From the NCBI GenBank assembly GCA_033964015.1, contig CM066923.1:10095978-10159977 (forward strand): 64,000 nucleotides of DNA. The letters run 5' to 3'. Below, in pieces: positions 58,501 to 64,000 of the stretch. Source of the DNA: Scolanthus callimorphus (Eukaryota; Cnidaria; Anthozoa; Actiniaria; Edwardsiidae). Position numbers and translations under genes: made by a program. Positions within the stretch are counted from its first letter, which is position 1. Every line of letters starts with the position of its first letter. Under the pieces are notes generated by a model that was given only the letters and a program-made list of their open reading frames with translations, did no database searches and was not told the origin of the DNA.

Positions 58501-61500
58501 CTCGTCCCGCCGGACTAAACTATATCTGTATTTTTGTTTTTAATGTCACCTTTATTGGAACGTAATGCCTATGTATTTTTATATACACGGTACCAATAAA
58601 CCATGTCTATGTCTTCAAAATGGCGGTCAAATTATGGGGGGGTGGGAGGTTCAATAGATCATCGGTCGTCATTAAACACGAAGACGCGCTATAAAAGGGG
58701 AGCCCCCTTTTATACTACACCGCATGATTTTCGCCTCAGTCTGTCGGATGCGAGGTGCTGGCATCATGCCTATGACGTTACTTGGCTCTGACTTAAGGTT
58801 ACTGAGAACCTTCGCGCACGTCCTCGGAAAAAAAATCATACTCGTCCTTAGTTTAACTAAAACATGTCAACCTATATTTCGTTGGAAAGCTTATAGAATG
58901 GACTAGCAGGCTATGGCAAAAAGAAGTAACTTTTTATTAAACAGAATTTTTTAAAGCTTTTATAAAAAAATTGAGTGTGACATTTTTAAGAGCTATCGCC
59001 GTCGAACTGCTTGACCTTGACTCCCAAGAAACACAGCGTTTTAATCCTTAAAGGTGTTTCTCAAAAACCGTGTCTGCGTTTTTTAAAATTTTGTTTACTT
59101 CAAAAGTTATGATTTCTTTAAATTTTTAGAGCGTGAAAATTCTATAAAATTTGACCTTGGAAATTTAAAAGTTCCATAACTTTTGAACAACGCAAAATTT
59201 TAAAAAACGCAGACACAGTTTTTGAGAAACACCTTTAAGGATTAAAACAATGTTTTACTTGGGAGTGAAGGTCAAGCAGTTCGGCAGCGATAGCTCTTGA
59301 AAGTGTCACACCCACTTTTTAAATAAAACCTTCAAAACAATTCTGTTTATCAAAAAGTTATTTTTTTTTTGTCATAGTCTGCTAGTCCAATTTATAATCT
59401 TTCCAACGATATATAGGTTGACATGTTTTGGTTAAACTAAGGAGTTGTATGATTTTTTTTCCGAGGAGGTGCGCGAAGGTTCTCAGTAACCTTAAGCCCT
59501 CTCTAAACTAGGACACATGTAGCGCGCAACATTGTAGCCGGACACATGTTTCCTTTATGTTTCCTGATTTAGCCGCGCGGGAAACATTGCCGCGCGCAAC
59601 ATTTGTTTTAGCTGCGACACAAACAACTGTTTCTTCGCCAGACAAGAAACAATTTGTGTTAACGAGACACGCGCGTGTGATGTTTCATAGTTAAGCCACT
59701 CGGGGAAACACGCAGGACACAAATGTTGCGCGCTACATGTGTCCTAGTTTAGATCATTAGAGTCGTGAAACATCGCACGCGTGTCTCGGAAACGCAAAAT
59801 GATTCTTGACTGGCGAAGAAACGTTTGTTTGTGTCCCAGCTAAAATATTTGTCGCGCGCAACAATGTTTCTCGCGTGGCTAAATTGGGAAACATTGTCCG
59901 GCTACAATGTTGCGTGCTTCACGTGTCCTAGTTTATAGCCAGAGCTTAACTAAGTGGATTTACCTCTATTACATTGTCGATGATTTCTCCAACCTCTTCT
60001 GCTGCTTCACGAGCATCAATCTGCATGAGATCAATGGTAAAAGTATCAATCAATATTACTTTAGCAGGGAAAACGTTGTCTGTGTTTTGACTTTCATTAT
60101 ACTGGTATCTCTGCTTTTTACAAGGCTTGCCTACCCGTCAAAATGGCTTCAAATATTTATGGATAAGAGACTTGTTTGAGTGTCTTGTTGACAAATAGTG
60201 TATTTGTCAACAAAACACGAAATAAAAGTCTCTAACACTTTTAATATACAATCTGAGTTCACGGCGTGGACCTGAGTGAAGATTAGTATCAGAATGGTTT
60301 CCCTGACTAGGCTCAAAATAAATTACAACTTTTTCTTCAAATGCAAGTATTTTAATTGAATTCGGGATTTTTAGGTACATGAACTCCATTCTGATAGCTC
60401 GGAAATACAGAAAGCATAAATAAAAATTATTGATAAGTATTAATAAGTTGTAAAATCAAGAAAGATTTGCACTTGCAGTGAGCACTGCACGATTTTTATG
60501 CGTTATTACCAATAATGCACTCGCCCCGTTTGATGTCGCTAGGTAACGAAAACTCACGTGATCAGTTTTAACCAATGGGGTCCGCGCATTTTGTCCAGTG
60601 AACGAAGATTGTATGTAAGGTAGATCGATCCAGTAATTTTGTACCCATGCCAACCAATTTTGAACCTCTCATACAAAAGCAGGTTGATTTCTATCGCGCA
60701 GCCAACATAACACACATACTACCCATAGACTGAAATACATGTCAGTACAAAATTTGGGGAGATCAGAGTTAGTATCACGCGACAATTGGGCCACGCCTAT
60801 TTCCACTCAGTTTCAGGCTGTAACGACATTTTTTCGAAAAATGCTCTACGGTACCTCTACAAGTACCTCTACAAGACCGATCTGAAGATATTTAGGATTT
60901 ATAAATCAGGGCTATAATTTATGTAAAATCCAGTGTTATGAATTAACATGACAGAGTTTGGTACTTCATGGTTATAAATTGAAGGTTTTTATAGCCCAAT
61001 CTATTTGTAATTGTTCAAGGAAGGTCATGCTTTGATTAAAATTTAATATTATTTTGCGGTTTCGAAAAATATAGAAATGTACGTATCAACATAATTCCTC
61101 CACGAGTCGGCTCAGCGCGAAATTTGGGCCTACTTTCACGAAATTTGGTCTGAAAATTTTGGACGACTCCAATCGATCAATGTAAAGTTTGTCTCCGCCG
61201 TTTCATATCAATTGAAATGTTCTATGGGCATCAACTGTGGACGCAAAGATCAGTAAATATTGGATGGATTCGTGTAGTTTCCGCTCAGGGACTTGCTTTT
61301 GTTCTTCCAATGCGGCACACGTTAATATTGGCGGTTGACTGCTCTCCGAATCGTCCCCGACATATGGTAATTAAATGCATAACAAAAGACCAAAGAACCT
61401 CAATTATCATACATCGGAGACTAGCCAAACAAGGACAAGCCCACGTTCGCTCCATTGGAATTCGATTTTGTGCCGAATGGGGAACAAAAGCAAATCCCAG

Positions 61501-63829
61501 AAGAGAAACTATAGAAATTAATCCAATATTTACCGATCTTTGCGTCCCCCTTAGAGGATTTCAATTGCTATGAAACGTTGGAGACAAACTTTACATTGAT
61601 CGATTGGAGTCGTCCAAAATTTTGGAGCGAAAAAAAACTACGATTTTTTAAATCAGACCAAATTTCGTGGAAGTAGGCCCAAAGTTCGCGTTGAGCCGAT
61701 GCGTGGAGGAATTATGTTGATACGTACATTTCTATATTTTTCGAAATCGCAAAATAATATTTAAACTTTATCAAAAGCATGACCTTCCTTGAACAATTAC
61801 AAATAGATTTGGTTATAAAAGCCTGCAATTAATAACCATGAAGTACCAAACTCTGACATATTTATTCACTTCACTGAATTTTACATAAATTATAGCCATT
61901 ATTTATAAATCCTAAAATATCTTCAAATCGGTCTTGTAGAATTTAATCAAACTTCGGTTACACGGAGGCAACTACTCCATCTCGAGGTACCGTAGAGCAT
62001 TTTTCGAAAAAATGTCGTTACAGCTTGAAACTGGGCTGAGAGTAGAAATAGGCGTAGCCCGATTGTCACGTGATACTAGCTCCGATCTCCCCAACTTTTG
62101 TATTGACATGTATTTCAGTCTATGGGTAGTATGTGTGTTATATTGGCTGCGCGATAGAAATCGACCTGTTTTATATGAGAGGTTCAAAATTGGTTGGCAT
62201 GGGTGTAAAATTACTGACTGGGTCGATCCACCTTAAGGCGTGATAAAGCACCGTCTCCAAGAGCAATTTTTCCTTGACAAGGAAACTTGATCGTGTAGAC
62301 GCGCCAGCAATTTGTCCTTGATAATCTTTTTTTTTTTGCTTGTGTACATGAGACAAATTTGACATTTTTCCTTGACAAGTATCCTTGTTGAAAAGCTAGC
62401 ATGCCAAGCTTTTAGTTGACAAATAAAATTTGTCACATACAAAAAATACTCGTGCAGACGGCAACGAATAATTGACAGACTTTTATGAGGTCATCATTAC
62501 TTTCCACGCACTCACAGCTAGTACATAGCGTGACCAAGATGGCGGCCTCCGTGAATACGAGCAATTTTTCCTTGACAGTTTTTCCTTGCTTGTATTTGTA
62601 TGTCTGATGAACTAATAATCGTCACTTCCGGCAAATATTTGTTGCTCGTCTACATGGTCAAGTTTCCTTGTCAAGGAAAAATTGCTCGACGTGTAAACTG
62701 TGCTTGAAGAGCCCGTGTCAGCCACTCCTGTTATTGTTTCTGTTCGATATTAGAAGACGAATTACGTGTAGAAATCTCTAAATTAACATCTTACACGAAG
62801 TTTTAGATTTGATTTACCAAATTCAATCAAGAACATTGCTCTATATTCTCTAAATCACCCGATGGAAACGGATGCTTTTTCCGACTTGATATGTGGCTAT
62901 GCTGTCAAAATGGCGGCTGACCCAGGCTCTGTTTAAAGTGTAAGGACCCTTCAAACCACCTGCTCATCCTGTTGCTCTCGTTCAACATGTATAACTGGCT
63001 GAAGATGGTAATGGGTGGATCTGAAGTCCTCTGCATTCCTGGGATGTGGCTGTTGAACTAATAAAAGAAAAGGGAAATAATCTGGCTTCATTTGCAGTGT
63101 AATGGAGGCGAGAATATATAATTGCAAACAATCACAATGTCTAACAAAAATAAGTTATTCTTTACTTGGAGCACCAGTGCGTTACAAAGAATAGACCCTT
63201 TTCCAAAATGGCCGCCACAAATTCACATGTCTTAAAATTAAACTGACTGAAAATCAAATACTGGCACTAGAAAGAGTATCCTCACATTAGTAATACTTTA
63301 AATTTTTGTTATGCCAAATGCCATGTCGGCCGAGAAAGCAGAGTTTAAAAATTGAAAATTATACAGAGATTTGTATGACTTGGGGTATGACGTTCGTTTT
63401 CTCGGAAGATATGTGGATATAATGCAGCGAAAGTTTGTAGGTTTACTGGAGTGATGATGTGTGTTCTAGTGCTGGTGTTCATTTATAACAAAAATCGATT
63501 TGAATTTTCGGCAGCCATTTTGGAAAAGCGTCCATTTTGCTGTAAAGTCTCCTATTCTCACTGGGCCCCAGCAGTACATATATTGGCTGTGGGTCCAATT
63601 GTGCTCACCCACTTCCCTCCCTTTGCCTTTGCCATCCTTTGCTCCACCAGGCCTCCTCTCCCATAACTTATATAGTACAATGGGACCCTGTGAGAATATA
63701 TAACTTTCCTCCCTCCCTCCCCATGCCAAACAGTAAAACTAATTTTCACATGACAGAATAGAAAGTATTGTTCACATTTCCCATGGATTTCATTTCATTA
63801 CCTTGTGTCATCTTGGTCAGATCAAAATT
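38134..63829 (-). CDS. CEP295: CEP295-like centriole protein, 3' part of gene (16 exons)
   Basis: I assembled 16 minus-strand exons with GT-AG junctions and compatible phases throughout, totalling 4,851 bases (1,616 codons plus stop). Diagnostic blocks compared with vertebrate CEP295 from memory: DAREAAEE; the charged helix with RHKHAMAQLHLQE; ERTDRQRRQEAVARIP followed by a PPHKR block and DLEQAFEDMY; GDLTIALEPS; RRLLGRIQNQREEW; VRMLLHPYEVAQQAR; and the C-terminal ALMS motif (LPLRDAFVRRKQEFIKKSLA). CEP295 (fly Ana1) acts in centriole-to-centrosome conversion and binds centriolar microtubules. The middle is Ser/Thr-rich and disordered, with coiled coils. The 5' exons lie beyond the right edge. 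A GPCR gene is nested in one intron on the other strand. Confidence 0.83.
39390..39675. mobile_element. hAT-like MITE in intron 15
   Basis: Left end CAGGGTTTGTACGC and right end GCGTACGAGCCCTG; interior full of CCAGGAATT/AATCCTGG-type motifs. No clear 8-bp duplication. Confidence 0.55.
39779..39930 (-). CDS. CEP295: CEP295-like exon 15
   Basis: Acceptor TTTTGTTCTTGACAG, donor AAG then GTATAG. It starts in phase 1 and ends in phase 0, which fits exons 14 and 16. It encodes a Ser-rich stretch including LASDFSLRLLETSESLTRKS. Confidence 0.78.
40465..41954 (-). CDS. CEP295: CEP295-like exon 14, with tandem QQWFxP motifs
   Basis: About 497 residues, Ser/Thr-rich. The acceptor is CTGTTTCTTGTAG; the chosen donor is CATA then GTGAGC, whose phase 1 matches exon 15. 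The second half holds at least five related motifs: QQWFIPAVES, QQWFIPPRGS, QQWFVPPSSS, RQWFRGALSS, QQWFVPQAAS, and a diverged DIWHVPSKDS, each followed by a Ser-rich spacer with SL or SM. Beyond the donor a different frame stays open to about 40252 and has a similar motif (DRDWYTQGPATS), so the exon may be longer with one base missing in a G run near 40456. Confidence 0.8.
42213..42676. mobile_element. TIR element in intron 13
   Basis: Left end AGCCTGGTGCACACTTGCGA and right end TCGCTAGTGCGCACCAGGCA are inverted. The interior is non-coding and not obviously palindromic. Confidence 0.6.
42792..44032 (-). CDS. CEP295: CEP295-like exon 13, coiled coils
   Basis: 413 codons plus 2 bases; acceptor CATCCCTTGTTTCAG, donor GACAG then GTATGG. 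It opens with a Gln/Leu coiled coil (LLEQQRLKLQLQEQKLMQQR), continues through an acidic Ser-rich linker and closes with a charged helix (KKWEDERKLIEAQRQEIRER). It contains an exact 18-residue tandem duplication (YPQASTATRSGLSATDTN twice, about 43080-43190). Confidence 0.85.
44241..44562 (-). CDS. CEP295: CEP295-like exon 12
   Basis: Acceptor TTCTTTTTCCAG, donor CCAAAG then GTTAGA; ends in phase 0. It contains VRMLLHPYEVAQQAR, which matches the VLLHPQEAAARIR block of vertebrate CEP295, flanked by Pro-rich sequence. Confidence 0.82.
44691..44950. mobile_element. Palindromic MITE in intron 11
   Basis: Arms of about 95 bp: left TAGTCCAGTTTTGAATTCTC, right its inverse ending AAAACTGGACTA, with a loop of about 55 bp. 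The 5' half repeats GAGCCTCGGTTTGA in inverse in the 3' half. Confidence 0.75.
45108..45159 (-). CDS. CEP295: CEP295-like exon 11 (52 bases)
   Basis: Acceptor TTCGTTTTCTAG, donor AAAGA then GTAAGA. It reads RRAKKVSSLPPARRPK and joins in phase to exons 10 and 12. Confidence 0.72.
45430..45870. mobile_element. Old inverted-repeat element in intron 10
   Basis: Diverged inverted arms of about 110 bp: GAGATATATCTTATGACAAA near 45450 pairs with GGGCATAAGATATATCGTGA near 45833, and GAGCGACCCACTATGA near 45513 with its inverse near 45777. Non-coding. Confidence 0.6.
46387..47744. mobile_element. 1.36-kb TIR element with G-run arrays, copy 2 (AAT duplication)
   Basis: Opposite orientation to the copy at 22789-24118 and very similar along its whole length. 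Same GGGCAATTCCAGAAAATAAA ends, here flanked by AAT on both sides (46384-46386, 47745-47747). It sits in a CEP295-like intron and stops only 47 bases from exon 10. C and G runs of up to about 40 bases mark both subterminal arrays. Confidence 0.85.
47792..47878 (-). CDS. CEP295: CEP295-like exon 10
   Basis: 87 bases. Acceptor AAACATTTGCAG, donor AAAG then GTACTT. It reads PVRRLLGRIQNQREEWRKRQ, a block with a clear counterpart (KKLLNKIRSQK) in vertebrate CEP295. Confidence 0.82.
48583..49021. repeat. 21-bp minisatellite in intron 9
   Basis: About 21 copies of GTAGGAGGGGCAAGTRACAG plus one base, with two main variants (GTGACAGT and GTAACAGG). Because 21 is divisible by three and no stop occurs in the unit, the minus strand is open in all three frames across the array. 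The array begins 6 bases past the donor of exon 9. I read it as intronic, not coding. Confidence 0.9.
49028..49190 (-). CDS. CEP295: CEP295-like exon 9
   Basis: 163 bases, acceptor ATTTTGTCACAG, weak donor GCAGGAG then GTATTG. It reads through RDESSEEDDEGHQERKIRPT, an acidic then basic linker (KKQAPAKKPKAASAAAPK). Phases fit exons 8 and 10. Confidence 0.78.
49575..49738. repeat. Foldback element in intron 8
   Basis: TTTTTGTGATTTCCAGAATA at about 49605 pairs with TATTCTGGAAATCACAAAAA at about 49697; the centre is GGAATCAGG/CCTGATTCC around a CGGCC core. Confidence 0.7.
49770..49922. mobile_element. Short MITE with GAGCGTAGCTACA ends
   Basis: GGAGCGTAGCTACA at 49770 and TGTAGCTACGCCA at 49909 are inverted ends, with ACAATTTG repeats inside. 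Non-coding. Confidence 0.5.
50154..50185 (-). CDS. CEP295: CEP295-like exon 8 (32 bases)
   Basis: Acceptor TTTCTTTTCTGCAG, donor CCACAG then GTAACA; reads AVGKAPPNPQ in the phase required by exons 7 and 9. Small, so supported mainly by splice sites and phase. Confidence 0.62.
50289..50740. repeat. TIR element plus hairpin in intron 7
   Basis: GTATTACCCAACTAGTGGAC at 50289 pairs with ACTAGTTGGGTGATAC at about 50623. Immediately after, ACAATTAGACCTCTCGCCCT and AGGTCTAATTGTT form a second hairpin (50646-50742) around CGGGCTATTGGCCCG-type sequence. Confidence 0.6.
51239..51310 (-). CDS. CEP295: CEP295-like exon 7
   Basis: Reads DLTIALEPSVAGPSTLPEEH, matching the LILHLEPEPLPT region of CEP295. 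Donor AACAG then GTAACA. Two acceptors nine bases apart keep the frame (exon start 51310 or 51319); the longer adds YTG. Confidence 0.77.
51488..51587 (-). CDS. CEP295: CEP295-like exon 6
   Basis: 100 bases, acceptor TTTTACCCCTAG, donor ACAG then GTAAAC. Encodes FQPPHKRIEDAEERQRDLEQ followed by AFEDMY, the counterpart of the PYKR and ELEFAFEDMY block in vertebrate CEP295. One of the strongest matches. Confidence 0.86.
52110..52181 (-). CDS. CEP295: CEP295-like exon 5
   Basis: 72 bases, phase 0 at both ends. Encodes LMTELGHLERTDRQRRQEAV, comparable to LMKELKQLQQEDLARRRQTV in CEP295. The acceptor is taken at CATAAAAG because the frame upstream of it has a stop. Confidence 0.8.
52386..52583. 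repeat. About 42-bp minisatellite in intron 4
   Basis: Five copies of AATGCTGGCTACGCCCCAGG followed by GGTGACGTCCCCCCTTCTCA-type sequence. Chance frames run through it; not a gene. Confidence 0.8.
53005..53160 (-). mobile_element. LINE/SINE 3' tail fragment
   Basis: On the minus strand it reads CCGTGGTTAAATAAAGTTAC followed by an (ATT)n run, a typical retroelement 3' end. No coding sequence. A (TATC)-type run follows at about 53145-53180. Confidence 0.45.
54293..55311 (+). CDS. Rhodopsin-like GPCR nested in a CEP295 intron, one frameshift
   Basis: Single exon. The start is the second Met (ATCATGGCC context) of a short open lead-in. The first frame (to 54556) has TM1 (SLFLMPLSMLLNGGVIFLVL) and TM2 (PNLALVIQSTCELLNSI). 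The second frame (from about 54545) has TM3 ending LVNLERYLTISRP (ERY in place of DRY), TM4, TM5, a basic third loop (SKAARVFWAVMLAF entering TM6) and TM7 with SLFSPLIYF (NPxxY degenerate). The two frames join if one base is missing near 54541-54558; otherwise intact. The last codons run into a minisatellite, so the C-tail is probably variable. It resembles orphan cnidarian class A receptors; ligand unknown. It lies antisense to the host gene. Confidence 0.76.
55263..55556. repeat. About 30-bp minisatellite overlapping the GPCR 3' end
   Basis: Eight or more copies of GACACAAGTGTCCAATCGAG followed by TTCAAGGCGT, some with an extra GTGGCACAAGC-type spacer. It supplies the last codons and the stop of the nested receptor. 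Confidence 0.85.
55654..55735. repeat. (ATATC)n microsatellite
   Basis: About 16 imperfect copies of ATATC, with some ATATATC variants at the right end. Confidence 0.9.
55787..55930. repeat. Foldback repeat
   Basis: AATATCGGCGGATAATGTCC at 55787 pairs with ACATTATCCGCCGATATT near 55898; inside are GCGAAGCTTCG and similar short inverted motifs. Confidence 0.7.
56120..56335. repeat. Palindromic MITE
   Basis: GAAGCAATAAAAGTACTTTC, GTGCTCTCTG and AACACGAGGGGGATGTTGG on the left pair with their inverses (CATTCCCCGAGTGTTT, CAGAGAGCACGC, AAGTATTTTTATTGCTTT) on the right, around AAGACACGAGCCGAAGGCGA. Confidence 0.75.
56527..57060. repeat. 128-bp satellite with CRE-like palindromes
   Basis: Four units starting at about 56540, 56668, 56796 and 56908 plus a truncated fifth. 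Each contains the perfect palindrome TGACGTCATCGATGACGTCA or a one- or two-base variant, two overlapping CREB/ATF-type TGACGTCA sites, followed by CACGTGACCTTGGTGGTGCA and a CTTGCCTCCAA block. It lies in CEP295-like intron 4. Confidence 0.85.
57653..57736 (-). CDS. CEP295: CEP295-like exon 4
   Basis: 84 bases, phase 0 at both ends; donor AAGAG then GTACCT, acceptor a T-rich tract ending GTTAAG. Encodes AEQAEKARLRHKHAMAQLHL then QE, comparable to the ERMEQFEKAHVRGFQAMKKI region of CEP295. Confidence 0.82.
58165..58310 (+). pseudogene. LINE reverse transcriptase fragment
   Basis: Translates as CFVDFSKAFDSIPREKLFDK then LRAAGVTGRF, the RT motif A region of a non-LTR element, and then degenerates. 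Only this motif is recognisable. A G-run-rich stretch precedes it (58060-58118). Confidence 0.75.
58797..59491. mobile_element. Palindromic element flanked by TTAA
   Basis: Two inverted arms of about 310 bp with ends GGTTACTGAGAACCTTCGCG and its inverse, flanked by TTAA on both sides (58793-58796, 59492-59495). Non-coding, in CEP295-like intron 3. TTAA duplication fits piggyBac- or Kolobok-type transposition. Confidence 0.85.
59505..59937. mobile_element. Inverted-repeat element directly abutting the previous one
   Basis: Ends TAAACTAGGACACATGTAGC and its near-inverse ending GTGTCCTAGTTTA. Blocks GCGCGCAACATTGT, TGTTTCTTCGCCAG and GAGACACGCG recur in both orientations, giving four-fold internal symmetry. 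It ends 27 bases from exon 3. Confidence 0.75.
59964..60020 (-). CDS. CEP295: CEP295-like exon 3
   Basis: 57 bases, phase 0 at both ends. Encodes IDAREAAEEVGEIIDNVIE, matching DARLAAEEEAKRLEEL of CEP295. Acceptor ATCTCATGCAG, donor GAG then GTAAAT. Confidence 0.8.
60619..62232. mobile_element. Large palindromic element, copy 2 (TTAA at right, GTAA at left)
   Basis: Same family as 32481-34121, with arms of about 700 bp. Left end GGTAGATCGATCCAGTAATT preceded by GTAA, right end CTGGGTCGATCCACC followed by TTAA. Non-coding, in CEP295-like intron 2. Chance frames inside it (for example 61217-61573) lie in the arms and are not genes. Confidence 0.82.
62250..62705. mobile_element. MITE in intron 2
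   Basis: Left GAGCAATTTTTCCTTGACAA near 62261 pairs with TTGTCAAGGAAAAATTGCTC near 62668. TTTTCCTTGACAAG recurs several times inside. Ends near AAGCACCGTC and GTGCTTG. Confidence 0.7.
62960..63057 (-). CDS. CEP295: CEP295-like exon 2
   Basis: 98 bases; acceptor TTTTCTTTTATTAG, donor GAGCAG then GTGGTT. Encodes STHYHLQPVIHVEREQQDEQ, the counterpart of the SSTYHHLHTFVNRE block in CEP295. Phases fit both neighbours. Confidence 0.8.
63058..63801. other. Intron 1 of the CEP295-like gene, no other feature
   Basis: AT-rich with a pyrimidine-rich patch (about 63600-63725). The short open frames overlap on both strands and show no motif. Confidence 0.5.
63802..63829 (-). CDS. CEP295: CEP295-like exon 1 in this window (28 bases)
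   Basis: Acceptor TTTGTTTGTTTCAG, donor CACAAG then GTAATG. Reads NFDLTKMTQ, comparable to the LFENIEVKRI position of CEP295. Very short, so supported mainly by splice sites and phase. Earlier exons, which would encode the conserved N-terminus, are outside the window. Confidence 0.62.
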
Positions 63830-64000
63830 CTGAAACAAACAAATCATAGCGTATCAAACTTGTCAGCACTTAGTATTTCTTGTACGTTTATAAGAGGTTA
63901 ATTGGCTGATCACATTTTTAAACCGCACTGGGCTCCCCTGGAATTTCAACTGGTGAAACAGACCGCATCCCCTAGAGTTTCCACCCAAAATCTATTTTGG

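Noticed and set aside
61217..61573. 118-codon plus-strand frame
   Set aside because: It lies in the arm and loop of a palindromic repeat element and is not maintained in the other copy at 32481-34121.

Overview
The window is eukaryotic nuclear DNA. It is AT-rich, its genes are sparse and intron-containing, and it is crowded with transposable-element debris. The gene content (a CEP295-type centriole gene, an NPC2-like lipid-transfer gene, two single-exon rhodopsin-like receptors, a small SAM methyltransferase), the CR1/L2-like LINEs whose ORF1 carries an esterase domain, and the many short palindromic elements fit an early-branching marine metazoan. A cnidarian, probably an anthozoan, is my best guess. 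That assignment is inference, not proof.

Layout. Positions 1-14,200 hold no host gene that I can support. They contain a 1.27-kb element with a clear 6-bp target duplication, a full-length LINE with two intact ORFs inserted into the left terminal repeat of a 2.7-kb inverted-repeat element, and several MITEs. At 14.26-15.02 kb (+) lies a small methyltransferase. Two decayed LINEs lie on the minus strand at 15.07-17.48 and 20.29-22.66 kb, the second split by a pogo-like MITE. The first copy of a 1.33-kb G-run-rich inverted-repeat element is at 22.8-24.1 kb. At 25.60-26.07 kb (+) is an intronless NPC2/ML-domain gene with the remnant of a tandem copy just downstream. At 29.90-31.30 kb (+) is a GPCR with one frameshift, also followed by a remnant of a tandem copy. 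From 31.9 to 38.1 kb there are hairpin arrays, a large palindromic element and other repeats.

From 38.13 kb to the right edge the minus strand carries one large gene. I assembled it as 16 exons (4,851 coding bases, 1,616 codons plus stop, all splice phases compatible), which I identify as the 3' part of a CEP295 orthologue. It ends in an ALMS motif, and its 5' exons lie beyond the window. Its introns hold most of the remaining features: a second GPCR gene nested on the opposite strand (54.3-55.3 kb, also with one frameshift), the second copy of the G-run element, a 21-bp minisatellite, a 128-bp satellite built around CRE-like palindromes, and several long palindromic elements with TTAA at their ends.

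The genes do not form a functional pathway. I found no operon, CRISPR array, tRNA or rRNA. The most informative results are the CEP295 gene model, the nested LINE insertion with its empty site preserved in the opposite terminal repeat, the same-frame ORF1-TAG-ORF2 arrangement in that LINE, the families of TIR elements defined by matching target duplications, and three separate one-base losses in otherwise intact coding frames.
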